Below, piece after piece: positions 23,501 to 39,000 of a DNA stretch of 64,000 nucleotides. Positions within the stretch are counted from its first letter, which is position 1; each line of letters begins with the position of its first letter. A program made the position numbers and the translations under genes. The stretch covers positions 38,298,293 to 38,362,292 of the forward strand of contig NC_092349.1 in the NCBI RefSeq assembly GCF_963676685.1, read 5' to 3'. The notes under the pieces are model-generated. The model had not been told where the DNA came from and did not search any database. It saw only the letters and a list, made by a program, of their open reading frames with translations. The DNA comes from Mytilus edulis (lineage: Eukaryota; Mollusca; Bivalvia; Mytilida; Mytilidae).

Positions 23501-26500
23501 AGTTAAGATTTATATTCAAGAACCCTGGTATTATACTTTACTGTTTACTTACAGGATATTGTAAACCTCCAGCAAACAACAACATTAGATATGTAGGATA
23601 ACCTTCCAATCTGTAATTATAGTATTATGTTCATGATCAAGAAATAATCATCAATGCATCTAATTGTATATTATTCAAGATTATATATGACTAACAAACA
23701 AAAAATTGTGTGTCTTGTCTGCTTTATTGTCGGGTTGTTTTCGCTTTGACACATTCCCCACTTCCATTCTCAATTTTATTGTGTTGTGTTTATTTCCCTC
23801 TCTTGTCTATAAATTAGATTTCAAATCTAGATTTTAGGCATACGATTGGTGATTGACTTCTGCTTAATGTTCAGTGGTCAATATCACATGCAAATCAGGA
23901 AATTAATATGTTCATGTAATTTGATGATACATAATGTAACCTGCTTTTTACCAGACAGACATCTGTTGTTTAACTTTACATTGAGAATGGAAATGGGGAA
24001 TGTGTCAAAGAAACAACAACCCGACCATAGAGAAGACATCAGCTGAAGGCCACCAATGGGTCTTCAATGCATCAAGAAACTCCCGCACCCTGAGGTGTCT
24101 TCAGCTGGCCCCTACACAAATATGTATACTAGTTCAGTGATAATGGACGTCATACTTAACTCTGAATTATACACAAGAAACTAAAATTAAAAAAATGATA
24201 CATGGCTAACAAAGGCCAGAGGCTCCTCTTTGCATGTTTACAAGGTTGCAGATTACAGGAAAACATATCATCCACTAGAACACTTTATTGCAGACTCCAA
24301 GCTGACCAGTCCTTCTTTTTACTTCTAGATGTTATGTGTATGGTACAGAAGTAGCAAATTCACCAATGAAATTTAATTCTTAATATTTTTGTCTACTAAA
24401 ATACATGTGAACCTAACTCACAACCTTTAAAACTGTCTATAAAAAATAACACACATTTATACCAAAAGCCAGTGTCATGCACATTTAAATTACAAACTTT
24501 AAACTCCTTCATATGTCTATCCTGTGTATCATGTAAAATATGTAGGTGTCAAAAGCAATGGTCAATAACTGCAAGATGGGATGTGCACAAAACTCCATCG
24601 AAATGATATGTGGTATTAGTTAAACAAATATACAACTATACAGATGTACAACTGCCTACAATATACCATTAGACAGTGGCAGATCAAGAAATGTTCATAA
24701 GGATGGGCCCACTGACAGCCTAAAAGGGGTCCTTTCCAGTCATGCTTCAGTGATTCCTTATATAATCAACCAATTTTTTCCCTCAAAAAAGGGGGGCGGC
24801 CCCCCTAAAAAAACCTCTAAATCTGTCTCTGTTAGAGGTTCTCCTTAATACTGACCTTAAATAATTACTAATCACATACTTAAACAATTGTTGATGGTCT
24901 CACCTCTGCTTCTTCATTTGAGTAAGAAGAAGAAAATCGAAATCAACACTTTATTGTATGTACATGTACTTACGTATTTTGATGAACTCTCTGAACACAG
25001 TTGAATTTTTCATTGTCAGGAGAATACAGGGTTGGATACTGAAATAAGAAATAAATCCTTTAAGATTGATGAGATTTACATTTTTTCATTTTTATAACTG
25101 CATAAGCTAGACCAAAAATAAAATATTGTTTGTTTCCCCTCCCTTGACCGACCCGGTAAAATCACCTCGACTCAAAATATTTTGTTGGCCATTCTTGTTG
25201 CTATGTTGGCTTTTGGTGATATCTTTCCGATGCTGTAGTAAACGTGCGTTGTTTTTTTTGTCATACCTTTTCGATGTTGTAGTCAACAGGCCCAAGACCA
25301 CAATTAATGACCCCGCTTTTCGTTGTCCACGAATATAGTTCCTTTTAATTAGAGTGTATTTTTCCTTAATTTTTTTTCTTTCCTTTCCTCACTCATTCCT
25401 TAAATCTTTTTGGGTGGAAATGAAAGAAGAGAGGTCAAATAAATTTTTGGAGGTTGTATTTTAACTGATTTTGATATGGAATGAGTGATTAGGTCAAGTG
25501 CAAAAAGGTGATATTTACAGTTTTCGGAACATCTCTTGACTTGTCAATAGGGGTATGGATGTGTATTGGCTAAATTTGTAAAAGTGATTGCTTCAATCTT
25601 TCTGAATTTTGAATATATATTTGGACTAGGACAATACATTACACACACAAAAAATTGGACAAAAGTGCATGGTGCAATTTTTTTAATGATGCAAAAGGTT
25701 ATAAAGAACTGATAGAGGAATTAATTGTGGTCTGTGGCCTAAGAGGTGCATTTCAGCAAATTTAGAATTTTTACTTTGGCATCTTTTCTGAATGATCTAT
25801 TGGTATTGATTTGTCAAACTATATGAGAAGAAATGATTTTGGCTTTCATTTGATAGAAATTTTGTGAAAAAGTCACTTTTCAGGTTAAATGCCTAAAATG
25901 TAGCTTTTTCACTTTTTTCACTATTTTTTCAAAAACAGCATGCTTAATTTCTCTCTGACAGTTTTTTTCTGATATCTATTTGTGTTTGTGGTATTTATTT
26001 CAGTTGTTTAACTTATTTGTGAACTCTGAACACAAAAAAAAGTAGATAAAAACATAAAAAGAGTACAAAATGTGCTGTTTTAATAGTCTAAGTCTAACGG
26101 TCAGTATACACAGCAGGTGAAATGTGAAGTTCTATGCACTTAAAAGTTGTATTCCAAAACAGATTGCACTGAACCTACATCAAAAACACTTATTACTGGT
26201 TGCTTAACCATTTCTGTTTCACAGACTACCTTTACTTTCTTCTGTTGGATAGCTAGTGGTTTAAATATTGGCCTTTTGAGGCTGACATTTCATTCAGTTT
26301 TTAAACAGTAAAGTTAATAAACTTTGCATCAGACCATACTGTCTGCATATATAGTTGAAAGTGACAGTCTTGTTACATCCAGGCTCCATGTTTTATCATA
26401 TCTGAGCACAGATTTTAGCAAAAAGAAGTGTATCTCCATCTCCCATATCATTTATATGCTTTTAAATATGCAAATGTGGGGAACGGCCTAAACTGGCAAT

Positions 26501-29500
26501 CTGTTTTTTTAAGCATAACATTGCTAAAGACCATTTTATCCACATGCGTTATGCTATTTGAAACTTATATTTCCATCAAAAGTACATTTATAACCTGTTA
26601 AAGTTTGTTTGATAACTTAACAACTTCAGAAAATTGTGGTAAGTGAAAAATATTACATTTGATATAAGGCCTCACCCTAATTGAAAACCTCTATTTTTTG
26701 GCACAGGCTCATATAAAATTAACTTCTGGCCATTTTGCATAAGTCTGATACATGAAATATGCTTTCTGTTGCTTTAAATAGATGTTAACTTATACATAGA
26801 GACATTAAAAAGTGTTAGTTTTGGTATCTTTTGGTTTTTAGAAGCTCAGATTTGATAGTTTTAATTGTTCTAATTCAACGCCACAATTCAGCACCCAAAA
26901 TTCAGATATAAAAAATGCCACATTTTTTTTATTTGGTATCATATGGCTTTGAAACTTTGTAACCTGTTTTATAATATACTAAGCTTGAATCATGCCAAGT
27001 TTTATTAGAATTGGTCAAGTTTTAGGCCCCTAATAGGCCCAAGACCACAATTAATGACCCCGCTTTTCGTTGTCCACGAATATAGTTCCTTTTAATTAGA
27101 GTGTATTTTTCCTTAATTTTTTTTCTTTCCTTTCCTCACTCATTCCTTAAATCTTTTTGGGTGGAAATGAAAGAAGAGAGGTCAAATAAATTTTTGGAGG
27201 TTGTATTTTAACTGATTTTGATATGGAATGAGTGATTAGGTCAAGTGCAAAAAGGTGATATTTACAGTTTTCGGAACATCTCTTGACTTGTCAATAGGGG
27301 TATGGATGTGTATTGGCTAAATTTGTAAAAGTGATTGCTTCAATCTTTCTGAATTTTGAATATATATTTGGACTAGGACAATACATTACACACACAAAAA
27401 ATTGGACAAAAGTGCATGGTGCAATTTTTTTAATGATGCAAAAGGTTATAAAGAACTGATAGAGGAATTAATTGTGGTCTGTGGCCAACAAGCGTTTTAA
27501 ATCAAGGCATTTTTGCATTGAAGCGTCTATATGATTCGGAATCAAGAATATTAAACATAATGCCTTGCCACACGATTTGTGTTATGTGCAAGGGTGATAT
27601 TTGAAAATAAAAAATCTGAAACATCTTTCAACCCACTGAATGCACCTTGATTGGCTTTGTCTTTTACCTCTGTTCCTATTTAAAGGATAAAATCTTTGAG
27701 TAAAAAGGGTCTGATTCGTGCTTTGAAATCAATCTACTTTGTCTTTACTTCGAACAGGTTGGGCACAGCCACAAGTCAGAAAATGTTGGATACGTAAATT
27801 CCCTGCTTTCAGGGATCCTCCCTGAATTTTGGTGTAAACAAGACTAGTTTAAATGTGTTTTTATTTTTAAATTTATGGTATGAAATTTACCAAAGGGCAC
27901 GTTTTAAGTTATAACTGCATCAGTGATCATCAGTTGAATTAGTTAATATTCAAAGTATTCTAGGAACAACAAAACATGAATAAGTGAAGCCTTGTTTTTT
28001 CTAGAACTCGAAAAAACATACAAATCTTTTGTTTAGGAGTTAATTGACCAAGCTGCATGATCCAGGTATAACTGAATTATGTTCACTTCTATTGAAAAAT
28101 TTTATTCATTGAATTTTAATTCCCAAGTCATTAACATATCGTTTTGTCATCTCAAAATTGATGCTCAAGGTATGAATTGGTGAACACAGGAATTGTTTTG
28201 TTGTGAGTTATGCATCAAATTAGAAGACTTGAAATAAGCTTGATTTTTAACTGATTAAACCAACTTGCTTTCATTAAACATTGTTATCACATGAAGAATG
28301 TGTGCTTTTGTAGATTTCATACCATTAAATGAAAAGGAAAAAAGGAGGTCCCTGTATACAGTTTTTAACACCAGAAAACTGGGGTGTACACTGAAAACAG
28401 GGAATACCCCACTTTTAATGACTTATCTTACCTGTTGAATTTTGTAAAAATTCAATATAGAAAAATTATATCAAGAAATAAAATAAAATAATTTACCTAC
28501 CTACCTATCTACCCATACCCTGATAACCTCAGTAGGGGAGGGGAAACACAGATAGTTTTAATGTTGGCCCTATACTTTGTACTAAAGAATGTTACCTAAA
28601 AGATTTTTTTTTAATAGTTTATAGTATTAAAATTGGATTAAACTGATACTTATTAGGTTTTTCCACCTTTCCGTGGAAAGACCTATTGGATTTCTTCTGA
28701 TTATTATTATTAGGTCTTTCAACCTTTTCGGTTGAAAGACCTATAGGTTTTGTTCTGATTATTAGGTCTTTTCACCTTTCCGTGGAAAGACCTATTGAAT
28801 TTGTTCTGATTATTAGGTCTTTCCACTTTTCCGTGGAAAGACCTATTGATTTTGTTCTGATTATTATTATTTTTCTTCTTCCGCCTAAATTTGTTTCTTG
28901 CGTAGTTTTGTTGTTTAATACGTTGTCGCTTAAATATTTGGAATATGATATTGTTTAGTTTATACGCTTTAAAAATTTACAACCGCGTAACAAAATACTT
29001 TACGTTGTAAGAGTTATCTCCCAAAACACTGTTTTCCTTGTGGCCACTACTCCTTCGCAACCGTTAAACATTACGACAAATTTATTTTACCAAATTGCTC
29101 GTTACATCTTCAGGATTAGGATATTCATTTGGACCGAAGCTTTACGGAGACTCCATATGAGAATTATTCCCCCTTTTCCATTTAATTAAGTGATATGCAT
29201 TTCTAAATGGTAAACCATAAGTGATAAAGACATAGGTCTTCAGATTTGAGGTCCTTGGTCCAAAAAAATAAAAATGAGGTCAAGGTCAAAGGTCAAGGTC
29301 ATATTCTAAATTTTGATTTTGGCTTATTTTCATTTATTTTCAAATACCTTATGAGATTTCGACAAAAAAAAATTCATAAATTGTTAGTTGCGACATGTCC
29401 TTACTTGTATATTTTGGTTGGAAGGGTGCGCAGACAATAAATGGGAGTTTTTGCCCGTCTTACATTTAGAATTACGCGTAAAGTGATATAACTCATCAAC

Positions 29501-30051
29501 CAAACATATTAAAGACCTAGGGTCTTTTGATTTAAGGTCCTTGGTTTGTGACCTTGAAATTGAGGTCAAGGTCATAGGTTAATATGACGTTCTAGATTTT
29601 GACCTTTGCTTTAAATTCATATAGATACATCATAAAGCCATAGGAACTAACATTTAAACTGATTTTTCATATTTCAATATCAAAATAGATCTTTACTAGT
29701 GGAAAGACCTACAATTGTTCTCTGAACAATTGGTTTTTAATTATTAGGTCTTTCAACCTTTCAGTTGAAAGACCTATAGGGTTTGTTCTGATTATTATTA
29801 GGTCTTTCCACCTTTCCGTGGAAAGACCTATTGAATTTGTTCTGATTATTATTAGGTCTTTCAACCTTTCAGTTGAAAGACCTATAGGGTTTGTTCTGAT
29901 TATTAGGTCTTTCAACCTTTCTGTTGAAAGACCTATTGTATTTGTTCTGATTATTAGGTCTTTCAACCTTTCAGGTGAAAGACCTATAGGGTTTGTTCTG
30001 ATTATTAGGTCTTTCAACCTTTCTGTTGAAAGACCTATTGTATTTGTTCTG

Positions 30052-30084
<33 letters not shown>

Positions 30085-33000
30085 TTTTTTTTTTTTTTTC
30101 TTCCGCCAACTTTTTTTTCCTTCGCTGTTTTTTTGTTTCACAAGATGTCGCTTAGATATTTGGTATATGATATCGAACAGTTAATGCGCTTCTGAAACTG
30201 ACACCGCGTAACAAAAACCTTTACCTTGTAAGAGTTATCTCCCCAAACACTGTTTTTCTTGTGGCCACTACTTCTTCGCAACCGTATAAGAAACCGACAA
30301 ATTTATTTTTCCAAATTGCTCGTTATATCCTTAGGATGTTCTGTTTCATTTCAACGGAAGCTATCCGGAGACTCCATATGAGAGTTATCCCCCCTTTTAC
30401 CGTATAAATCGTTAAATAAGCCGCAGGTTTTTTTCTCTGTCTTTGTCCCTGCGTGTTATACTCGGGTGCGTGTTATGTAAGTATTATTTTCTGTTTTCAG
30501 GACGACGGTGAAAGAAAAAAATATCTGGATTTGTTTTCTGGAGACAGTCAGATTGTCAAGTGCTTGCAGTGACTTGATAAATTGTTAATGTTGCATATTT
30601 TGTTATGAATAAATAAATATATTAACTAAATCGTTTGTTTTTATTTCATTCAATCATTGTTGGTTTACAGGAAGTCGATAACCATGTGTTTAGTGTTCAT
30701 TTCGTAAACAAAGAAAGATAACTGTGTCCATACAGGATATTAATTGTGTATTTATCATAAATATGTAGTTATAAGTTGATTTAATGTGTTTTAATATAAA
30801 ATTTTCTAATGAAATAATAAAGAAAGTGATTGTGTGTCTTGCCAATATTACAAGTTTCTTTAAATGACGATGGTGATGCATGTGCTTAAATCGACACTTT
30901 AAAGTGCTTCATAAACAAAGAGAGATAATCGTGTTTGAGAAGAGGTACCAAACAGGATAAAATACTGAAGAGTAACTGTTTGTCGTTTTATTGTGTTTCA
31001 AAACGAAATATCTTTACGAAATATTATTGGATGTTTAACTAAAAAAAAAAGAATACTAATTTTTATAATTTAATCTGTTAAAACATTTATTTATTGCCGT
31101 CTTCTTTTAATCCCCCTTGTCATTGCTCATAACACTTTCATTTGAAAATAGACAATGACTTGCAAAAAGTAAATTGTTTTGTTTGTTGTATTCATCCAAA
31201 TTAAAATTGAAAAATGTTTGTTACGTTCAGAACTTCAACTTTTATTTTATAGACAACAATAAAATTCTTAAGATTGATTTAATTAAAAAAAAATCTTGAC
31301 TTTTGGGTGAACAGTTTTCACACGTGGGTACAGGTAAGTAGGTCATAATCAAGGTAAACAATGGCAGTTTTATGGCTTGGGTGACCTTTCATGCATACAT
31401 TTTTAAGATTAATTTAAATCCTTAATGCCAATTCAAACAATAAACAAGCAATCAATACCATACTAATTTTAATCAAAACAACAAGGTTCAATGGACACCC
31501 AAGCTGTCAACACATGGCCATTCTTGACAAAAAACATCAAACGAAACTGGCATAATTAAAACAATGAGAAAAGTATAATTATTTTATTACGATTTTTTAT
31601 TTTAATATGACACAAATAAATATATTCAAAAATACTCTCAACTTTCTCACCAATCTGAAAATAGAAATGAAACAAATTACGGTGTGAGTTACAAAAGGAG
31701 AAAATATTCATGACACTATCAGGTCAGTAGAATAAATATACGTTTTCTTCAGTGTGCGCTTAATATTCAGGTGCGTTTTATGTAAGGACAAAAACAATCT
31801 TCCCCCCAAAAAACGGCCGTGCGGCTTATAAAACGATGCGCTTTAAATTCGAAAATATACGGTATATATGATATCAGTGATATGCATTTCTAACTGGTAA
31901 ACTATAAGTGATAGAGACCTAGGGTCTTTTCATTTAAGATCCTTGGTCCAAAAAAATGAAAATTAGGTCAAGGTCAAAGGTCAAGGTCAAATTCTTAATT
32001 TTGATTTTGGCTTATTTTCACCTTTTTTCATTAACCTTATAAGATATCGACAATTTCTTTTTACTAAATTGTTAGTTGCGACATGTCGTAACTTATAAAT
32101 TTTGGTTGCGAGGGTGCGTAAACAATAAAAGGGAGTTTTCGCCCCTCTTATATTAAGAATTATGCGTAAAGTGATTTTACTCATGAACCATACATATTAA
32201 GGAACTAGTGTCTTTTTATTTGAGATGTTTAGTCTATGACCTTGAAATTGAGGTCAAGGTCATAGGTAAATTGGACGTTCTAGATTTTGACCTTTGCTTA
32301 AAATTCATATTTATACATCATTAAGCCATAGGAACTGACATTTTCAACTGAATTTTAATATTTTCATATCTAAATAGATCCTTATTGGTTGAAAGACCTT
32401 CAATTGTTCTTTGAACAATTGGTTTTTAATTATTATTATTATTATTTTTTTTTTTTTTCTTCCGCCAACTTTTTTTTCCTTCGCTGTTTTTTTGTTTCAC
32501 AAGATATCGCTTAGATATAAGTTAAATGATATCGAACAGTTAATATGCTTCTGAAACTGACACCGCGTAACAAAAAACTTTACCTTGTAAGAGTTATCTC
32601 CCTGAACACTGTTTTTCTTGTGGCCACTACTCCTTCGCGACCGTATAAGAAACCGACAAATTTATTTATCCAAATTGCTCGTTATATCCTTAGGATGTTC
32701 TGTTTCATTTCAACCGAAGCTATCCGGAAACTCCATATGAGAGTTATCCCCCCTTTTATATATGATATCAGTGATATGCATTTCTAACTGGTAAACTATA
32801 AGTGATAGAGACCTAGGGTCTTTTGATTTAAGATCCTTGGTCCAAAAAAATGAAAATTAGGTCAAGGTCAAAGGTCAAGGTCAAATTCTAAATTTTGATT
32901 TTGGCTTATTTTCACTTATTCTCATTAACTTTATAAGATTTCGACAAATTCTTTTTACTAAATTGTTAGTTGCGACATGTCGTAACTTAAAATTTTTGAT

Positions 33001-36000
33001 TGGAAGGGTGCGTAGACAATAAACAGGAGTTTTTGCCCCTCTTATATTTAGAATTATGCGTAAAGTGATATTACTCATGAACCATACATACTACTGACCT
33101 AGGGTCTTTTGATTTGGGATCCTTGGTTTATGACCTTGAAATTGGGGTCAAGGTCATAGGTTAATTGGACGTTCTAGATTTTGACCTTTGCTCCAAATTC
33201 ATATTTTCATATCATAAAGCCAAAGCAACTGACATTTTCAACTGAATCTTAATATTTTCATATCAAAATAGATCCTTATTGGTTGAAAGACCTTCAATTG
33301 TTCTTTGAACAATTGGTTTTTAATTATTATTATTATTATTATTTTTTTTTTTTCTTTTCTTCCGCCAACTTTTTTTTCCTTCGCTGTTTTTTTGTTTCAC
33401 AAGATGTCGCTTAGATATTTGGTATATGATATCGAACAGTTAATGCGCTTCTGAAACTGACACCGCGTAACAAAAACCTTTACCTTGTAAGAGTTATCTC
33501 CCCAAACACTGTTTTTCTTGTGGCCACTACTACTTCGCAACCGTATAAGAAACCGACAAATTTATTTTTCCAAATTGCTCGTTATATCCTTAGGATGTTC
33601 TGTTTCATTTCAACGGAAGCTATCCAGAGACTCCATATGAGAGTTATCCCCCCTTTTATATATGATATCAGTGATATGCATTTCTAACTGGTAAACTATA
33701 AGTGATAGAGACCTAGGGTCTTTTGATTTAAGATCCTTGGTCCAAAAAAATGAAAATTAGGTCAAGGTCAAAGGTCAAGGTCAAATTCTTAATTTTGATT
33801 TTGGCTTATTTTCAACTTTTTTCATTAACCTTATAAGATATCGACAATTTCTTTTTACTAAATTGTTAGTTGCGACATGTCGTAACTTATAAATTTTGGT
33901 TGCGAGGGTGCGTAAACAATAAAAGGGAGTTTTCGCCCCTCTTATATTAAGAATTATGCGTAAAGTGATTTTACTCATGAACCATACATATTAAGGAACT
34001 AGTGTCTTTTTATTTGAGATGTTTAGTCTATGACCTTGAAATTGAGGTCAAGGTCATAGGTAAATTGGACGTTCTAGATTTTGACCTTTGCTTAAAATTC
34101 ATATTTATACATCATTAAGCCATAGGAACTGACATTTTCAACTGAATTTTAATATTTTCATATCTAAATAGACCCTTATTGGTTGAAAGACCTTCAATTG
34201 TTCTTTGAACAATTGGTTTTTAATTAGGTCTTTCAACCTTTCTGTTGAAAGACCTATTGTATTTGTTCTGATTATTAGGTCTTTCAACCTTTCTGTTGAA
34301 AGACCTATTGTATTTGTTCTGATTATTAGGTCTTTCAACCTTTCAGTTGAAAGACCTATAGGGTTTGTTCTGATTATTATTATTATTTTTTTTTTTTTTC
34401 TTCCGCCAACTTTTTTTTCCTTCGCTGTTTTTTTGTTTCACAAGATGTCGCTTAGATATTTGGTATATTATATCGAACAGTTAATGCGCTTCTGAAACTG
34501 ACACCGCGTAACAAAAACCTTTACCTTGTAAGAGTTATCTCCCCAAACACTGTTTTTCTTGTGGCCACTAAGGCTTCGCAACCGTATAAGAAACCGACAA
34601 ATTTATTTTTCCAAATTGCTCGTTATATGCTCAGGATGTTCTGTTTCATTTTGACCGAAGCTATCCGGAGACTCCATATGAGAGTTATCCCCCCTTTTAT
34701 ATATGATATAAGTGATATGCATTTCTAACTGGTAAACCATAAGTGATAGAGACCTAGGGTCTTTTGATTTTAGATCCTTGGTCTAAAAAAACGAAAATTA
34801 GGTCAAGGTCAAAGGTCAAGGTCAAATTTTAAATTTTGATTTTTCCTTATTTTCACTTATTTTCAATTACATAATAAGATTTCGACAAATTATTTTTACT
34901 AAATTGTTAGTTGCGACATGTTGTTACTTATAAATTTTGGTAACAAGGGTGCGTAGACAATAAATGGGAGTTTTCGCCCCTCTTATATTTAGAATTATGC
35001 GTAAAGTGATATTATTCATGAACCATACATAATACAGACCTAGGGTCTTTTGATTTGGGATCCTATGTTTATGACCTTGAAATTGAGGTCAAGGTCAAAG
35101 GTAAATTGGACGTTCTAGATTTTGACCTTTGGTCGAAATTCATTTTTATACATCATAAAGCCATAGGAACTGACATTTTCAACTGAATCTTTATATTTTC
35201 ATATCAAAATACATCCCTATTGGTTGAAAGACCTTCAATTGTTCTATGAACAATTGGTTTTTAATTATTATTATTATTATTATTATTATTTTTTTTTTTT
35301 TTTTTTTTCTTCCGCCAACTTTTTTTTCCTTCGCTGTTTTTTTGTTTCACAAGATGTCGCTTAGATATTTGGTATATGATATCGAACAGTTAATGCGCTT
35401 CTGAAACTGACACCGCGTAACAAAAACCTTTACCTTGTAAGAGTTATCTCCCCAAACACTGTTTTTCTTGTGGCCACTACTACTTCGCAACCGTATAAGA
35501 AACCGACAAATTTATTTTTCCAAATTGCTCGTTATATCCTTAGGATGTTCTGTTTCATTTCAACGGAAGCTATCCGGAGACTCCATATGAGAGTTATCCC
35601 CCCTTTTATATATGATATCAGTGATATGCATTTCTAACTGGTAAACTATAAGTGATAGAGACCTAGGGTCTTTTGATTTAAGATCCTTGGTCCAAAAAAA
35701 TGAAAATTAGGTCAAGGTTAAAGGTCAAGGTCAAATTCTTAATTTTGATTTTGGCTTATTTTCACCTTTTTTCATTAACCTTATAAGATATCGACAATTT
35801 CTTTTTACTAAATTGTTAGTTGCGACATATCGTAACTTATAAATTTTGGTTGCGAGGGTGCGTAAACAATAAAAGGGAGTTTTCGCCCCTCTTATATTAA
35901 GAATTATGCGTAAAGTGATTTTACTCATGAACCATACATATTAAGGAACTAGTGTCTTTTTATTTGAGATGTTTAGTCTATGACCTTGAAATTGAGGTCA

Positions 36001-39000
36001 AGGTCATAGGTTAATTGGACGTTCTAGATTTTGAACTTTGCTCGAAATTCATATTTCTACATCATAAAGCCATAGGACTTGACATTTTCAACTGAATTTT
36101 AATATTTTCATATCAAAATAGATCCTTTTTGGTTGAAAGACCTTCAATTGTTCTCTGAACAATTGGTTTTTAATTATTAGGTCTTTCAACCTTTCAGGTG
36201 AAAGACCTATAGGGTTTGTTCTGATTATTATTATTATTATTATTTTTTTTTTTTTTTTTCTTCCGCCAACTTTTTTTTTCTTCGCTGTTTTTTTGTTTCA
36301 CAAGATATCGCTTAGATATAAGGTAAATGATATCGAACAGTTAATACGCTCCTGAAACTGACACCGCGTAACAAAAAACTTTACCTTGTAAGAGTTATCT
36401 CCCCGAACACTGTTTTTCTTGTGGCCACTACTCCTTCACAACCGTATAAGAAACCGACAAATTTTTTTTTCCAAATTGCTCGTTATATCCTTAGGATGTT
36501 CTGTTTCATTTCAACCGAAGCTATCCGGAGACTCCATATGAGAGTTATCCCCCCTTTTATATATGATATCAGTGATATGCATTTCTAACTGGTAAACTAT
36601 AAGTGATAGAGACCTAGGGTCTTTTGATTTAAGAACCTTGGTCAAAAAAAATGAAAATTAGGTCAAGGTCAAAGGTCAAGGTCAAATTCTAAATTTTGAT
36701 TTTGGCTCATTTTCACCTATTCTCATTAACTTTATAAGATTTCGACAAATTCTTTTTACTAAATTGTCAGTTGCGACATGTCGTAACTTAAAATTTTTGA
36801 TTGGAAGGGTGCGTAGACAATAAACGGGAGTTTTCGCCCCTCTTATATTTAGAATTATGAGTAAAGTGATAGTACTCATGAACCATACATACTACTGACC
36901 TAGGGTCTTTTGATTTGGGATCCTTGGTTTATGACCTTGAAATTGGAGTCAAGGTCATAGGTTAATTGGGTGTTCTAGATTTTGACCTTTGCTCGAAATT
37001 CATATTTTCATATCATAAAGCCATAGCAACTAACATTTTCAACTGAATCTTAATATTTTCATATCAAAATAGATCCTTATTGGTTGAAAGACCTTCAATT
37101 GTTCTTTGAACAATTGGTTTTTAATTATTATTATTATTATTATTATTTTTTTTTTTTTTTTTCTTCCGCCAACTTTTTTTTCCTTCGCTGTTTTTTTGTT
37201 TCACAAGATGTCGCTTAGATATTTGGTATATGATATCGAACAGTTAATGCGCTTCTGAAACTGACACCGCGTAACAAAAACCTTTACCTTGTAAGAGTTA
37301 TCTCCCCAAACACTGTTTTTCTTGTGGCCACTACTACTTCGCAACCGTATAAGAAACCGACAAATTTATTTTTCCAAATTGCTCGTTATATCCTTAGGAT
37401 GTTCTGTTTCATTTCAACGGAAGCTATCCGGAGACTCCATATGAGAGTTATCCCCCCTTTTATATATGATATCAGTGATATGCATTTCTAACTGGTAAAC
37501 TATAAGTGATAGAGACCTAGGGTCTTTTGATTTAAGATCCTTGGTCCAAAAAAATGAAAATTAGGTCAAGGTCAAAGGTCAAGGTCAAATTCTTAATTTT
37601 GATTTTGGCTTATTTTCACTTTTTTTCATTAATTTTATAAGATATCGACAATTTTTTTTTACTAAATTGTTAGTTGCGACATGTCGTAACTTACAAATTT
37701 TGGTTGCGAGGGTGCGTCAACAATAAAAGGGAGTTTTCGCCCCTCTTATATTAAGAATTATGCGTAAAGTGATTTTACTCATGAACCATACATATTAAGG
37801 AACTAGTGTCTTTTTATTTGAGATGTTTAGTCTATGACCTTGAAATTGAGGTCAAGGTCATAGGTAAATTGGACGTTCTAGATTTTGACCTTTGTTTGAA
37901 ATTCATATTTATACATCATTAAGCCATAGGAACTGATATTTTCAACTGAATTTTAATATTTTCATATCTAAATAGACCCTTATTGGTTGAAAGACCTTCA
38001 ATTGTTCTTTGAACAATTGGTTTTTAATTATTATTATTATTATTATTTTTTTTTTTTTTTTTCTTCCGCCAACTTTTTTTTCCTTCGCTGTTTTTTTGTT
38101 TCACAAGATGTCGCTTAGATATTTGGTATATGATATCGAACAATTAATGCGCTTTTGAAACTGACACCGCATAACAAAAACCTTTACCTTGTAAGAGTTA
38201 TCTCCCCAAACACTGTTTTTCTTGTGGCCACTACTACTTCGCAACCGTATAAGAAACCGACAAATTTATTTTTCCAAATTGCTCGTTTTATCCTTAGGAT
38301 GTTCTGTTTCATTTCAACGGAAGCTATCCGGAGACTCCATATGAGAGTTATCCCCCCTTTTATATATGATATCAGTGATATGCATTTCTAACTGGTAAAC
38401 TATAAGTGATAGAGACCTAGGGTCTTTTGATTTAAGATCCTTGGTCCAAAAAAATGAAAATTAAGTCAAGGTCAAAGGTCAAGGTCAAATTCTTAATTTC
38501 GATTTTGGCTTATTTTCACCTTTTTTCATTAACCTTATAAGATATCGACAATTTCTTTTTACTAAATTGTTAGTTGCGACATGTCGTAACTTATAAATTT
38601 TGGTTGCGAGGGTGCGTAAACAATAAAAGGGAGTTTTCGCCCCTCTTATATTAAGAATTATGCGTAAAGTGATTTTACTCATGAACCATACATATTAAGG
38701 AACTAGTGTCTTTTTATTTGAGATGTTTAGTCTATGACCTTGAAATTGAGGTCAAGGTCATAGGTAAATTGGACGTTCTAGATTTTGACCTTTGCTTAAA
38801 ATTCATATTTATACATCATTAAGCCATAGGAACTGACATTTTCAACTGAATTTTAATATTTTCATATCTAAATAGATCCTTATTGGTTGAAAGACCTTCA
38901 ATTGTTCTTTGAACAATTGGTTTTTAATTATTATTATTTTTTTTTTTTTTTTTCTTCCGCCAACTTTTTTTTCCTTCGCTGTTTTTTTGTTTCACAAGAT

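Noticed and set aside
25289-27486. A firm LTR-retrotransposon call
   Set aside because: No TG...CA ends, no visible primer-binding site and no gag/pol; only the direct repeats and 4-bp flank fit, so the class is left open.
29709-30195. Long repetitive reading frames on both strands (17-residue repeats such as KDLIIRTNPIGLSTER)
   Set aside because: They arise because the 51-bp minisatellite is a multiple of three. The same happens on both strands, and the frames have no start context or homology.
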